A stretch of 64,000 bases of DNA from Massilia aurea (GTDB lineage: Bacteria; Pseudomonadota; Gammaproteobacteria; Burkholderiales; Burkholderiaceae_D): assembly GCF_014200505.1 (NCBI RefSeq), contig NZ_JACHBX010000001.1, forward strand, positions 868,001 to 932,000. The letters run 5' to 3'. Each line of letters starts with the position of its first letter. Position 1 is the first letter of the stretch. The translations under genes were made by a program, and so were the position numbers. The notes beneath the pieces were generated by a model. The model did not search any database. It was not told the DNA's origin and saw only the letters and a list, made by a program, of their open reading frames with translations. Below, one piece after another: positions 44,101-53,287 of the stretch.

Positions 44101-47100
44101 ATGATGTTCAAGCAGAAGCCGCTTGCCGCGGCCGTATCGATGGCCGTCTGGAGCCTTGCCACGTTGCCAGTGCTGGCGCAGGCGCAAGCGCAGGACCAGG
44201 AGACCCCGGCCGCCGTGCCGATGCAGACCGTGGAAGTGACGGGCATCCGCGCTTCGCTGGCCCGGTCGCTGGCGGTCAAGCGCGATGCGTCGGCCAACGT
44301 CGAGGTGATCACGGCCGAAGACGTCGGCAAGATGCCGGACAAGAACCTGGCCGATTCGCTGCAGCGTCTGGCCGGCGTGGCGGTGCGCACCGACTACGAC
44401 GAGGCCGAGAAAGTCTCGATGCGTGGCACTAATCCGGACATGTCGCTGATCATCTTCAATGGCCACGCCGTCAGCAGCGCCGACTGGTACGTGGCTGACC
44501 AGGGCTCGAGCTCGCGCTCGACCAGCCTGTCCCTGATGCCGTCGCACGTGCTGCAGCAGGCGGTCGTCTACAAGACGTCCCAGGCCAATATCGTCGATGG
44601 CGGCCTGGCCGGTACCATCAATGTCTCCACGCGTAAGCCCTTGTCGGCCAAGGAAAATCTGTCGGGCGTGATCAGCGTCGGCGCCAGCTACGCCGACCTG
44701 CCGGGCCGCTACGCGCCGGACATGAACGGCTCGGTCAACTGGAAGAACGAGGCCGGCACCTTCGGCGTGCTGGCCGCGCTGTTTGCCGAAAAGCGCTACG
44801 TGCGGCGCGATTCGGTCTCGCGGTTCGCCTATGGCACCAACAGCGGCTGGGATGTGATCAACACCAGCACGATGAAAGGCATCACCGATGCATCGCTCGC
44901 CGGCACCGGCTACACGGCGGCAGACCTGAACGGCGTGCGCCTGCCGGGCTCCATGAGTTCGGAATTCGTCGAATCCGTGCGCGACCGCAAGGGCGGCATG
45001 CTGTCGCTGCAATTCAAGCCGAACCGCGACCTCGACGTGACGCTCACGGGCTTTCATTCATCGATGGACGCCGACAACCACGGCCGCCTGACATCGAGCG
45101 CCATCTACTCCATGCTGCTCGGGAAGAACGCGCCGCTGGGCAGCACTGTCGCTACCGCCGCCAACACCAGTTCGAACGGCAAGCAGGTGTTCGCGCAGAT
45201 CCGCAATCCGGTCATCGTCAACGAGACCACCGTGTATGGCAACCAGCTGAAGGTACTCAAGGCCGCCGACATCGTGTTCCCGGACGGGACCACGCCGCAG
45301 TACGTCGGCAACTCGGAAGGCTTTTACCGCGACGGTGCCAAGGCCGAGAGCTCGTTCCTCGACCTGGATGCCAAGTACCGCGTCAACGACGACCTGACGA
45401 TCAAGACGCTGCTCTCGAGTACGCGCGGGGTGGGCACGACCGAACTCGATCAGGGCCTGACGCTGGCCCGCTACGGCACCGGCATTTCGTACGCGCTGGG
45501 CAGCCTGCATGACGCGCCGTTCGTGCAGTACCAGAACGCGGGCGGCAACCAGCCCGGCCTGAACGCCGATGGCAGCGGCTATACCATCGTCGACCGCGCC
45601 GCCTCGGGCGTGCGCACCGTCGACAAGGAATGGAGCGCACAACTCGACGCCGAATACCGCGTCGACCGCGGCATCTTCCAGTCGCTGGAAAGCGGCGTGC
45701 GCTTCTCGGATCACAAGCGCACCAGCGCGCGCCGCGGCCCGGCGTTCCGCAATGGCATCACGCTCGACCCGGTCACGGGCCGCGTTACGTCCAATACGCC
45801 GACGCCAACCACCGGCTGGCAAGCGTTCCCGGGCGACTTCGGCAATGGCCTGGACGGTCCGGCCGGCTGGGACAACACCGGCTTCACCTACACGCCGGAA
45901 GCGATCAAGGACTATATCGCGGGCAATACCAAGGTCACGAGCGACGCGTTCGAGCGCCGCGTGAGTTCCGAGATCGACATGCAGGAACGCCAGAGCGCTG
46001 CCTACCTGATGGCCAACCTGGAACGCGATCGCTGGTCGGGTAACGTGGGCGTGCGCTTCTCGCGTACGGAAGTAAAAGCCAATATCGCCACGCCGATTCC
46101 CGTTGGCGCCTGCCAGCGCGTCGCACCGGGCCAGGCGCCCGTGACGTGCGCCGCGTACCCTGGTGCGATCACCGATGCCGGCGACGCGACCCCGTTCTAC
46201 GACGGCACGAGTTTCAATCCACTGGCCGGCGTCCTCTACTACAAGACGCCAACCAAGCGCACCTTCGACAACTGGCTGCCAAGCCTGAATGTGCGCTACG
46301 ACATGGGCAACGACATGCTGGCGCGCTTTGGCGTGAGCCGCACGATCGGCCGCCAGAACTACAACCTGCTGGGCAGCGGCTTTGGTACGCCGGGTTGCGA
46401 CGCCAATGGCTGCCGCGTGACGGGCCCGAATCCGGACCTCGAACCGCAAACGGCCGACAACGTCGACTTGTCGTGGTCGTGGTACTTCGCACCGCGCTCG
46501 ATCGTCGCGCTGAGCGTGTTCCATTCGTCGATCGACGGCTATCCGAAGACGGGCGCGGTGGGCAGCACCACGATCGACCTGCAGGATCCGCGCGACCAGA
46601 CCGTCAAGTCCTTCTTCATCAACACGGCCTCGCAGCAGGGCGCGAAGATCAATGGCATCGAGCTGCAGTACGAGCAGCCGTTCGGGCAGACCAACTTCGG
46701 CTTCACGTCGAACATCAGCCGCGCCAAGACGAAGGTCGACGATGGCCGGCCGATGGTGGGCGCATCCGAATGGACCGGCAACCTGGGCCTGTACTATGAA
46801 GACCGCAAGCTGTCGGCGCGTCTGGTCGCAAACTACCGCGGCGAGTACGTCAACAGCACCACGGCGCCGGCGCCAACGGCCAACAGCCAGGGCCTGACCG
46901 TGATCAACGGCGTGGCGATGCCGACCGCGCCAACGTACGCCGATGCGGTGACGACGCTGGCGCTGTCAGCCAACTACTACTTCACCGACAACCTGGAGCT
47001 CGCGTTCAGCGCGACCAACCTGACCAACGCCAAACGCGCGCAATATCGCTACAGCGAAGAAGAGCAGCAAAAGCTCGACGTCAGCGGTCGTCAGTATTAT

Positions 47101-47124
47101 CTGAACCTGCGTTACAAGTTCTGA
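44101..47124 (+). CDS. TonB-dependent outer-membrane receptor
   Basis: 1007 residues, AGGAGAG before a double ATG. Signal peptide ending LPVLAQAQAQ. The TonB box is near MQTVEVTGIRASLARSLAVKR, followed by the plug (ANVEVITAEDVGKMPDKNLADSLQRLAGVAV, then VSMRGTNPDMSLIIFNGHAVSS, GGLAGTINVSTRKPL). The remaining 800 residues are the 22-strand barrel and end in the aromatic QYYLNLRYKF expected for Bam-dependent assembly. The 'GIRASLxxSLxxK' start and the 'GMPxKNLADSLQRLxGV' plug are typical of the large Xanthomonas/Caulobacter-type carbohydrate or maltodextrin receptors. The substrate is not determinable. No transporter or hydrolase gene is adjacent. Confidence 0.92.
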   Translation: MMFKQKPLAAAVSMAVWSLATLPVLAQAQAQDQETPAAVPMQTVEVTGIRASLARSLAVKRDASANVEVITAEDVGKMPDKNLADSLQRLAGVAVRTDYDEAEKVSMRGTNPDMSLIIFNGHAVSSADWYVADQGSSSRSTSLSLMPSHVLQQAVVYKTSQANIVDGGLAGTINVSTRKPLSAKENLSGVISVGASYADLPGRYAPDMNGSVNWKNEAGTFGVLAALFAEKRYVRRDSVSRFAYGTNSGWDVINTSTMKGITDASLAGTGYTAADLNGVRLPGSMSSEFVESVRDRKGGMLSLQFKPNRDLDVTLTGFHSSMDADNHGRLTSSAIYSMLLGKNAPLGSTVATAANTSSNGKQVFAQIRNPVIVNETTVYGNQLKVLKAADIVFPDGTTPQYVGNSEGFYRDGAKAESSFLDLDAKYRVNDDLTIKTLLSSTRGVGTTELDQGLTLARYGTGISYALGSLHDAPFVQYQNAGGNQPGLNADGSGYTIVDRAASGVRTVDKEWSAQLDAEYRVDRGIFQSLESGVRFSDHKRTSARRGPAFRNGITLDPVTGRVTSNTPTPTTGWQAFPGDFGNGLDGPAGWDNTGFTYTPEAIKDYIAGNTKVTSDAFERRVSSEIDMQERQSAAYLMANLERDRWSGNVGVRFSRTEVKANIATPIPVGACQRVAPGQAPVTCAAYPGAITDAGDATPFYDGTSFNPLAGVLYYKTPTKRTFDNWLPSLNVRYDMGNDMLARFGVSRTIGRQNYNLLGSGFGTPGCDANGCRVTGPNPDLEPQTADNVDLSWSWYFAPRSIVALSVFHSSIDGYPKTGAVGSTTIDLQDPRDQTVKSFFINTASQQGAKINGIELQYEQPFGQTNFGFTSNISRAKTKVDDGRPMVGASEWTGNLGLYYEDRKLSARLVANYRGEYVNSTTAPAPTANSQGLTVINGVAMPTAPTYADAVTTLALSANYYFTDNLELAFSATNLTNAKRAQYRYSEEEQQKLDVSGRQYYLNLRYKF

Positions 47125-47173
47125 CCGGGGGACGGCGCGCAAACGGGGGCTGTGGCCATGATGGCGTGGAGGG

Positions 47174-47272
47174 GTAGGGTGGACGGGTTCCCCGTCCACG
47201 CGTTCAACGTGACCTTGCCTGACACTGAACGCGTGGACGGCATAGCCGACTACGCGTCCCGGTCCACCCTAC
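47174..47272. repeat. Nested inverted-repeat element, about 99 bp
   Basis: The outer arms GTAGGGTGGAC (47174-47184) and GTCCACCCTAC (47262-47272) are exact complements; the inner arms CCGTCCACGCGTTCA (47192-47206) and TGAACGCGTGGACGG (47226-47240) are also exact. The element can fold into a long cruciform-like hairpin. It lies just after the receptor gene and looks like an intergenic palindromic repeat of the kind scattered in Massilia genomes; it is unrelated to the dispersed repeat of the left half. Confidence 0.75.
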
Positions 47273-47515
47273 GCTGTATTCCTCGCAGCCGGGTTCAACG
47301 AGCTCAGCCGTATTGACGCCCAAAGTGTGCGGCATCTAACGGTGAATATTGGACGCAGCCGTTAAGATGCTCCTGTCTGAGTGAGGAACGCGCGAAGTAA
47401 TTCGCAGCCATCCGACACCTCAACAGGTTAGCCGGTCGCCTCGAGGATCGGCACCAATTTCATGACCGGTGCGGGCCTTGTGCCTGCACCGGGCAGCAAG
47501 GAAGCGGAGGTTGCC

Positions 47516-47677
47516 ATGTACGATGCCAAGCATCCAGCCAAGCACCTGGTGCGCGAATATCTCGCGCGCCGTTCGCGCGATCCGAAGCCGCCACCGGCGC
47601 CAGAAGAAATCCGGCGCCAGCTTGGCTGGGCGACGTTGATCCCGGCGGCGCTCAAGACCGCGCCAACCCGCAACTAG
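47516..47677 (+). CDS. Small hypothetical protein
   Basis: 53 residues from the ATG at 47516, preceded by GGAGG at good spacing; an earlier in-frame ATG (47462) has none. MYDAKHPAKHLVREYLARRSR, then DPKPPPAPEEIRRQLGWATL. Small, basic and Pro-rich with no membrane segment. The GGAGG and natural composition favour a real gene; function unknown. Followed by another small basic protein gene at 47747 that shares a terminator. Confidence 0.55.
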   Translation: MYDAKHPAKHLVREYLARRSRDPKPPPAPEEIRRQLGWATLIPAALKTAPTRN

Positions 47678-47746
47678 CCTTCGCACACGTTTTCGCGTCG
47701 ACGTCCTGTCAAGGACGCGGCGCATAGTTCAACCAAGGAGACCGTT

Positions 47747-47923
47747 ATGACCAAGAGAATCGGAAGCAAGCACATCGCCCAACATCGCGGCAAGGCAGAA
47801 CGCATCGAGATCAAGCGCACCAACATCGCACGTGAAGCCGTACGCCAGGCTGAAGCACGCGCCAAGTACCGCAACGTGCCAAAGGGCCTGACCAAGCGCC
47901 AGGAAGCCGCCAGCGCTGCCTGA
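47747..47923 (+). CDS. Small basic protein, 58 residues
   Basis: The sequence begins MTKRIGSKHIAQHRGKAERIE and continues IKRTNIAREAVRQAEARAKYR, ending TKRQEAASAA. AAGGAG sits six bases before the ATG and a Rho-independent terminator follows 21 bases after the stop, so this is a well delimited transcription unit. About a quarter of residues are Lys or Arg, suggesting nucleic-acid binding, but no family is recognised. Confidence 0.65.
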   Translation: MTKRIGSKHIAQHRGKAERIEIKRTNIAREAVRQAEARAKYRNVPKGLTKRQEAASAA

Positions 47924-47944
47924 TCGTGCCTTGGCTGCATGGAG

Positions 47945-47971
47945 AACCCGCCCTTACGGCGGGTTTTTTTT
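47945..47971 (+). terminator. Rho-independent terminator
   Basis: AACCCGCC and GGCGGGTT form an 8-bp stem with loop CTTAC, followed by eight T residues. Terminates the unit of small genes at 47516 and 47747. Confidence 0.9.
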
Positions 47972-48103
47972 CGCCTGTATGTTTGGCGCGGGCGTCGATT
48001 CGCCGTTCGCCGGTATGGATTCGCCATTCACCGAAAACCACTTCCGCCAACGTGCCCACCCTTGTTATCGTGATCCCTATTCGATCACAAGGAGGTCCGC
48101 ACC

Positions 48104-48481
48104 ATGCAATCCGAAGAATCCTACCGCTGGCGCAAGCAAATCGTCTGGGGCTTGCTGCTCATCGTCGTCGGCGCCGTCGTGCTGCTCGATCGCCTGTACT
48201 ACATCAACGCCGAAGACTACTGGCACTACGCGCCGCTGCTGCTGGTCGCCGTCGGTATCAGCCAGACGATCGGCTATCCGAGTCCCAAAGAATTCGGCAA
48301 CGGCTTGTGGACGGTGTTTACCGGCCTGTGGCTGTTTGCGGTGCTCGAAAATGCATTCGGTCTGACGTTCCGTAACAGCTGGCCACTGTTCATCCTGATG
48401 TGGGGCATCAAGCTGGTGCTCGATCCGTTCATCGCCCGTCGTTTCCTGAATAACCAGAAGGTGGGTCGCCATGAAAAATGA
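48104..48481 (+). CDS. Small LiaF-like/DUF5668 membrane protein
   Basis: 125 residues, AAGGAGG before the ATG. Four hydrophobic segments can be drawn (WGLLLIVVGAVVLLDRLYY, YAPLLLVAVGISQTI, GLWTVFTGLWLFAVLENAF, WPLFILMWGIKLVL), the pattern of the DUF5668 N-terminal part of LiaF proteins, without the soluble C-terminal domain. First gene of a four-gene run. The next gene starts 11 bases inside it. LiaF-type proteins inhibit LiaS-like kinases of cell-envelope stress systems. Confidence 0.75.
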   Translation: MQSEESYRWRKQIVWGLLLIVVGAVVLLDRLYYINAEDYWHYAPLLLVAVGISQTIGYPSPKEFGNGLWTVFTGLWLFAVLENAFGLTFRNSWPLFILMWGIKLVLDPFIARRFLNNQKVGRHEK

Positions 48482-49196
48482 TCGCTTGCACAGGGGCGTG
48501 ACGGGCCAGGTGGTGCTGGGCGTGCTCGTCATCGGCATGGGGCTCTTGTTCCTGCTCGATAACCTCGGCCTGATCGACATGCACCGCGCGGTCTCGTTCT
48601 GGCCCATGTTGTTCGTGATCGTCGGCACGGTCAAGCTATGCGACACGCGCAGCCAGGGTGGCACGCTGCTCGGCGCGGCGCTGGTCGGCGTGGGCATCCT
48701 GATGATGCTCGACCGGCTCGACATCATCAACTTCAATGTGCGCACCATGTGGCCGCTGATCCTGATTGGCCTCGGCGGCTTCCTTGTTGCCAAGGCGCTG
48801 CGCAGCCGCGGGGTGCCGGGCAGCGTCGCCGGCAGCCCGGGCGCTGGGATGCTCGATGATACGGGCAGCGGCGAGACCGTCGACATCACGGCAATCCTGG
48901 GCGGCTACGAGCGCCGCGTGACCACGCAGGATTTTCGCGGCGGTGAAATCACGGCCGTCATGGGCGGCTGCGAACTCGATATGCGCAGCGCCTCGATCCG
49001 GGGCGAGGCGGTGATCAACGTGTTCGCGTTCTGGGGCGGCGTGACCATCAAGTGTCCGCCCGACTGGACCGTGATCCTGCTTGGCACGCCGATTCTTGGC
49101 GGCTTCGAAGAAAAGACCGCCGTGCCGCCCGACGGCAGCAAGCGCCTCATCATTCGCGGCTACGCCATCATGGGCGGTGTGGAAATCCGTAACTGA
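48471..49196 (+). CDS. LiaF-like protein with envelope-stress C-terminal domain
   Basis: 241 residues. Four transmembrane segments in the N-terminal 110 residues (VVLGVLVIGMGLLFLLDNLGL, VSFWPMLFVIVGTVKL, ALVGVGILMMLDRL, WPLILIGLGGFLVA), then a soluble beta-helix-like domain: DITAILGGYERRVTTQDFRGGEITAVMGGCELDMRSA and INVFAFWGGVTIKCPPDW, with repeated GG turns as in LiaF C-termini. Overlaps the gene before by 11 bases and ends as TGATG with the next, so translation is coupled to the LytS-like kinase. Probably senses envelope stress and modulates that kinase. Confidence 0.85.
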   Translation: MKNDRLHRGVTGQVVLGVLVIGMGLLFLLDNLGLIDMHRAVSFWPMLFVIVGTVKLCDTRSQGGTLLGAALVGVGILMMLDRLDIINFNVRTMWPLILIGLGGFLVAKALRSRGVPGSVAGSPGAGMLDDTGSGETVDITAILGGYERRVTTQDFRGGEITAVMGGCELDMRSASIRGEAVINVFAFWGGVTIKCPPDWTVILLGTPILGGFEEKTAVPPDGSKRLIIRGYAIMGGVEIRN

Positions 49197-50263
49197 TGGG
49201 CCGGATGTTCTGGGCGGGGCGCAGCGCCGCACTGTACCTGGCGGCCTGGCTGATGCTGGGGCTGATGCTTGCGGGTCTGCTGAACGCGGCCACCGGCGCC
49301 GGCATCCCGGGCAGCCTGCTGTTCGCGCTGCCGCTGATGCTGGTGTATGCGAGCGTGTGCGGCTTTTCGAGCTACTACCTGTGCCGCGCCTATCCGCTGG
49401 CAACCAAGTCGCTGCGCTCGGTGCTGGTCGTGTTCTTTGTCACGGCCGCCAGTGCGGCCTCCCTGTGGTGTGCGGCGGCGGTGGCGTGGGCGGCATTCTG
49501 GCGCTGGCTGGCGCCGTCGATGGGCGGCGTGCAGCTCTCGCCACCTGTCGCCGCGGTGATGTTTGGTGTGGGCGTGCTGCTGTACGGGATGACAGCCTGC
49601 GCGCATTATCTGGCGCTGGAGTTCGAGCGCGCGCGCCGGCTGGAAACGCGCGAACTCGAACTGAAGCTGCTGGCGCAGGACGCCGAACTGCGCATGCTGC
49701 GCACGCAGATCGACCCGCACTTTTTATTCAACAGCCTCAATTCGATCAGCGCGCTCACCAGCATCGATGCCGACGCCGCGCGCGACATGACCTTGCAACT
49801 GGCCGGCTTCTTTCGCCACACGCTGGGACTCGAGGCGCACCGCAAGGTCCTGCTGTCCGATGAAGTGGAACTGACGCAGCGCTTCCTGGCGATCGAGCAG
49901 GTGCGCTTCGGCCCGCGCCTTGCGTTCGCGTGCGAGATGGCGGATGACGCGGCGCGCTGCCTGCTGCCGCCGATGATTCTGCAGCCGCTGGTCGAGAACG
50001 CAGTCAAGCACGGGATCGGCCAGCTGCCGCAGGGCGGCGTGGTGCGCGTGCACGCGGTGCGCGCCGGCTCACAACTGAAGCTGCGGGTCGAGAACGACGT
50101 CGATCCGGATGACGGGGCGCCCGGCAAGGGCGGCGGCGTGGGCCTGGCGAACGTGCGCCAGCGCCTCGCCGCTGTGTATGGCATCGACGCGAGCGTGCAC
50201 GCGACGCGCGATGGGGCGATTTTTCGGGTGGACCTGATCCTGCCCGCAGACATGGGAGACTGA
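49196..50263 (+). CDS. LytS-type membrane histidine kinase
   Basis: 355 residues, start overlapping the stop of the preceding gene. Four hydrophobic segments fill the N-terminal 140 residues, with no separate sensory domain. The kinase core is of the LytS/His_kinase type: LRTQIDPHFLFNSLNSISAL with the phospho-His in DPHFLFNSLN, then LLSDEVELTQRFLAIEQVRFG, QPLVENAVKHGIGQL (N box) and GVGLANVRQRLAAVYG (G box). These kinases phosphorylate LytTR regulators, and the downstream gene is one. The LiaF-like proteins encoded before it could be its regulators, an arrangement that resembles LiaFSR in logic but uses LytSR-class partners. Confidence 0.9.
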   Translation: MGRMFWAGRSAALYLAAWLMLGLMLAGLLNAATGAGIPGSLLFALPLMLVYASVCGFSSYYLCRAYPLATKSLRSVLVVFFVTAASAASLWCAAAVAWAAFWRWLAPSMGGVQLSPPVAAVMFGVGVLLYGMTACAHYLALEFERARRLETRELELKLLAQDAELRMLRTQIDPHFLFNSLNSISALTSIDADAARDMTLQLAGFFRHTLGLEAHRKVLLSDEVELTQRFLAIEQVRFGPRLAFACEMADDAARCLLPPMILQPLVENAVKHGIGQLPQGGVVRVHAVRAGSQLKLRVENDVDPDDGAPGKGGGVGLANVRQRLAAVYGIDASVHATRDGAIFRVDLILPADMGD

Positions 50264-50267
50264 CAGC

Positions 50268-50996
50268 ATGCGGGTTCTGATCGTGGACGATGAACACCTG
50301 GCGCGCGCCGTACTGCGCGAATACCTGACGACGCACACGGACGTCGAGATCGTTGGCGAATGCGCGAACGGCTTCGAGGCAGTCAAGGCCATTGCGGAGC
50401 TCGACCCTCAACTTGTTTTCCTCGACATCCAGATGCCCAAGCTGGACGGCTTCGAGGTGGTCGAACTGGCCGGCAGCAAGCCGCATTACATCTTCGCCAC
50501 CGCGTACGATCAGTTCGCGCTGCGGGCGTTCGAAGTGCATGCGATCGACTATCTGCTCAAGCCGTTTTCACGTGCGCGCCTTGGCGAAGCGCTGGCACAG
50601 GCACGCCTGCGCACGCCCCAACCGGCGCAGATCGAGGCCGTAGTCAAGGAAGCCGCGGCGCGCCATACGCCGCTCGAACGCATCCTGATTCGCGACGGCG
50701 CCCGCGTGCACGTGGTGCCAACGGCGAGCGTGGATTACATCGAGGCGCAGGACGATTACGTCGCCGTCTGCGCGGACGGCAGGCAGTACCTCAAGCTTGG
50801 CAGCCTGGCCGAACTCGAGGCGCAGCTCGATCCCGCCGTCTTCGTGCGCATCCATCGTTCGCACATCGTCAATCTGGGCGCGATCGCGCGCATCGAACCG
50901 GTGAGCAAGGACAATCACTGCGCCGTGCTGAAAAGCGGCGTCAAGCTGCCCATCAGCCGCAGCGGCTACCAGCGTATCCGCGAGCTGCTGGCGTAA
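50268..50996 (+). CDS. LytTR-type response regulator
   Basis: 242 residues. Receiver with VLIVDDEHLAR, acceptor Asp in VFLDIQMPKLDGFEV and Lys in LLKPFS. The output domain is LytTR: LIRDGARVHVVPTASVDYIEAQDDYVAV, then GSLAELEAQL, FVRIHRSHIVNLGAIARIEPVSK and LPISRSGYQRIRELL. LytTR domains bind direct repeats near target promoters. It completes an envelope-stress-like operon with the preceding three genes. Its stop lies four bases from the stop of the convergent helicase gene. Confidence 0.92.
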   Translation: MRVLIVDDEHLARAVLREYLTTHTDVEIVGECANGFEAVKAIAELDPQLVFLDIQMPKLDGFEVVELAGSKPHYIFATAYDQFALRAFEVHAIDYLLKPFSRARLGEALAQARLRTPQPAQIEAVVKEAAARHTPLERILIRDGARVHVVPTASVDYIEAQDDYVAVCADGRQYLKLGSLAELEAQLDPAVFVRIHRSHIVNLGAIARIEPVSKDNHCAVLKSGVKLPISRSGYQRIRELLA

Positions 50997-51000
50997 GCGC

Positions 51001-53286
51001 TCAGCGCGAGTTGTGCGCGCCGAGCTCCCACCAGGCCGGCATCAACGCACGGATGCCTGGCTGCGCAAAGCGGTCGTCGATCAGCCACACCACGCCGCGA
51101 TCCTGTTCGGTGCGGATCACGCGGCCGGCCGCCTGCACCACTTTCTGGATGCCGGGGTACAGATACGTGTAATCGTAGCCGGCGCCAAACAGCGTCTGCA
51201 TCCGCTCGCGCAGCTGCTCGTTGACGGGGTTCACCTGCGGCAGGCCGAGCGTGGCGACAAACGCGCCGATCAGGCGCTCGCCCGGCAGGTCGACCCCTTC
51301 ACCGAACGCGCCGCCCAGCACCGCAAAGCCCACGCCCGCGCCGCCGATGGCGAAGCGGTCGATGAAGCCCTGGCGCGCGGTTTCGCTCATGCGGCGTTCC
51401 TGGCGCCAGGCCGTCACGCCCGGGTCCAGCTTCGCCAGCGCGCCGGCCACCTGGTCCATGTAGTCGAAGCTGCTGAAGAACGCCAGGTAGTTGCCAGGAC
51501 GTTCGTGGAACTGGCGGGCAATCAGTTCGGCGATCGGCTGCACCGACGCGGCGCGCGCCTGGTAGCGGGTCGAGATGCCTTTGGCGACATGCACGTCGAG
51601 CTGGCTGGCCGTGAACGGCGAATCCACTTCGACCCAGGCCGTGTCGGCCGGCAGCCCGAGCGTATCGGTGCAGTATTGCCAGGTGCCGAGCGTGCCGGAG
51701 AACAGCGTGCTCGAATGCGACGCGGCAAAGCGCGGACCGAGAAACGGTGCCGGCACCACGTTGCGGATGCAGATGGTCGAATCGCGCAAGGTCGGGCGGT
51801 CGGCGTCGCGCGACAGGTCCACCAGCGAATGCGGCCCGAACGACTCGGCCAGCCGCGCAAATTGCAGCGCGTCGAAATGAAAGCGCTGCAGGTCAGGGTC
51901 GAGCGGACCGGGGAAGGCGGCCAGGTGTTCGTTGATGGTGCTGGATGCATCCTGCAGTGCATCCACCAGTTTCGCCGGCATCGACTCGAGCAGCTGGTAC
52001 GGCGCGGGCGCGCCCTTGTCGACATTGGTCCAGGCGCGCCCGACGCGCTCGAGCGCTTTCTTGACGGCGGGCGGGGCGACGGCGCGCGCGGCGCGCAGCA
52101 GCTCGCGGTCGATCTCGGCGCTGTACATCGAGCGCGCGCGGTTGACCAGGTTGTGGGCTTCGTCGACCAGCACGCTGGCCTTCCAGCCATTGGCCTGTGC
52201 GAGCGCGTACAGCATCGCGCCGCCGTCGAAATAATAGTTGTAGTCGCCCACGATCATGTCGACCCAGCGCGTCATCTCGCTACCCAGGTAGTACGGACAG
52301 ACGTCGTGGTCGAGGGCGACCGTGCGCAGCGCTTCGCGGTCCAGCACCAGCACTTCTGCCGCAGCGGCGCGTGCGGCAGGCAGACGGTCATAGAAGCCGC
52401 GCGCCAGCGGGCAGGCGTCGCCATGGCACGCTTTATCCGGATGCTCGCAAGCCTTGTCGCGCGCGGTCAGTTCCAGCACGCGCAGTGGTGTTGCCGTGGC
52501 GCTGCATAGTTTGGCCGCGCCATCGAGCGCCAGGCGCCGGCCCGGCGTCTTCGCGGCCAGGAAAAACACCTTGTCGATGCCTTGCTGCGGCATGGCCTTC
52601 AAGGTCGGGAACAGGCTGCCGACCGTCTTGCCGATGCCGGTCGGCGCTTGTGCGAGCAGGCAGCGCCCGCTCGTGTTGGCGCGGTAGATGCTCTCGGCCA
52701 GGTGACGCTGGCCCGGCCGGAAGTCGGCATGTGGAAAGCGCAGCTGGGTCAGCGCATCGTTGCGCGCGGTGCGGTGCGCGCTCTCCTGTGCTGCCCAGCT
52801 CGAGAAGCGTTCACACAGGCCCGCAAAATGGGTCTGCAGCCAGGCGCTGTCGCGCTGTTCGCGCAGCACGGTTTCAACGCCGCTGCCGATGTCGTAATAG
52901 ACGAGGGCCAGGTTGACCGTATCCAGGCCGCGCTCCTGGCACAGCAGGTGGCCATACACGCGTACCTGCGCCCAGTGCAGGTGGCGATGGTTGTCGGGGA
53001 TGGACTCGGGGCGGCCGCGGTGCGTTTTGATCTCTTCGATCAGGTTCTCGTTTTCGTCGTAGCCGTCGGCGCGCCCGCGCACGCGCAAGCCGTTCCATTC
53101 GCCGGACAGCGGCAGCTCGGCGCGGTAGCCATCGCCCCGGCGCGCAGCGACGACGGCGTGGCCGGCAATGCCTTCCTGGGCGCTGGGCGAGGGCGTGAAG
53201 CGCAGGTCGAGGTCACCGGCCTTGGCGGTGAACTCGCACAGCGCGCGCACGGCGATCGTGTAGGCGGGTTGCGTGGTACCGGTCAA
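51001..53286 (-). CDS. PD-(D/E)XK nuclease-XPD/DinG-like helicase
   Basis: About 761 residues from a TTG at 53286, chosen because it starts right after the upstream nuclease gene stop. The N-terminal 130 residues form a PD-(D/E)XK nuclease (RVRGRADGYDENENLIEEIKTHRG, with Asp, Glu and Lys in place). The helicase half has Walker A in QAPTGIGKTVGSLFP, a DEAH box in LVDEAHNLVN, and Cys residues (CEHPDKACHGDACP, VCPYYL) at the expected 4Fe-4S position of XPD-like helicases. Later motifs include LFSGTLGTW and GAFGEGVDLPGERL. Superfamily 2, 5'-3' DNA unwinding expected. Forms an operon with the FAN1-like gene behind a LexA-type box. Confidence 0.88.
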   Translation of the reverse strand: MTGTTQPAYTIAVRALCEFTAKAGDLDLRFTPSPSAQEGIAGHAVVAARRGDGYRAELPLSGEWNGLRVRGRADGYDENENLIEEIKTHRGRPESIPDNHRHLHWAQVRVYGHLLCQERGLDTVNLALVYYDIGSGVETVLREQRDSAWLQTHFAGLCERFSSWAAQESAHRTARNDALTQLRFPHADFRPGQRHLAESIYRANTSGRCLLAQAPTGIGKTVGSLFPTLKAMPQQGIDKVFFLAAKTPGRRLALDGAAKLCSATATPLRVLELTARDKACEHPDKACHGDACPLARGFYDRLPAARAAAAEVLVLDREALRTVALDHDVCPYYLGSEMTRWVDMIVGDYNYYFDGGAMLYALAQANGWKASVLVDEAHNLVNRARSMYSAEIDRELLRAARAVAPPAVKKALERVGRAWTNVDKGAPAPYQLLESMPAKLVDALQDASSTINEHLAAFPGPLDPDLQRFHFDALQFARLAESFGPHSLVDLSRDADRPTLRDSTICIRNVVPAPFLGPRFAASHSSTLFSGTLGTWQYCTDTLGLPADTAWVEVDSPFTASQLDVHVAKGISTRYQARAASVQPIAELIARQFHERPGNYLAFFSSFDYMDQVAGALAKLDPGVTAWRQERRMSETARQGFIDRFAIGGAGVGFAVLGGAFGEGVDLPGERLIGAFVATLGLPQVNPVNEQLRERMQTLFGAGYDYTYLYPGIQKVVQAAGRVIRTEQDRGVVWLIDDRFAQPGIRALMPAWWELGAHNSR

Positions 53287-53287
53287 A

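Noticed and set aside
45058-46524. Very long minus-strand frame within the TonB-dependent receptor gene
   Set aside because: GC-rich codon bias makes antisense frames open; the sense strand encodes an unmistakable receptor. The same holds for minus-strand frames at 44065-45057 and 58336-60261.
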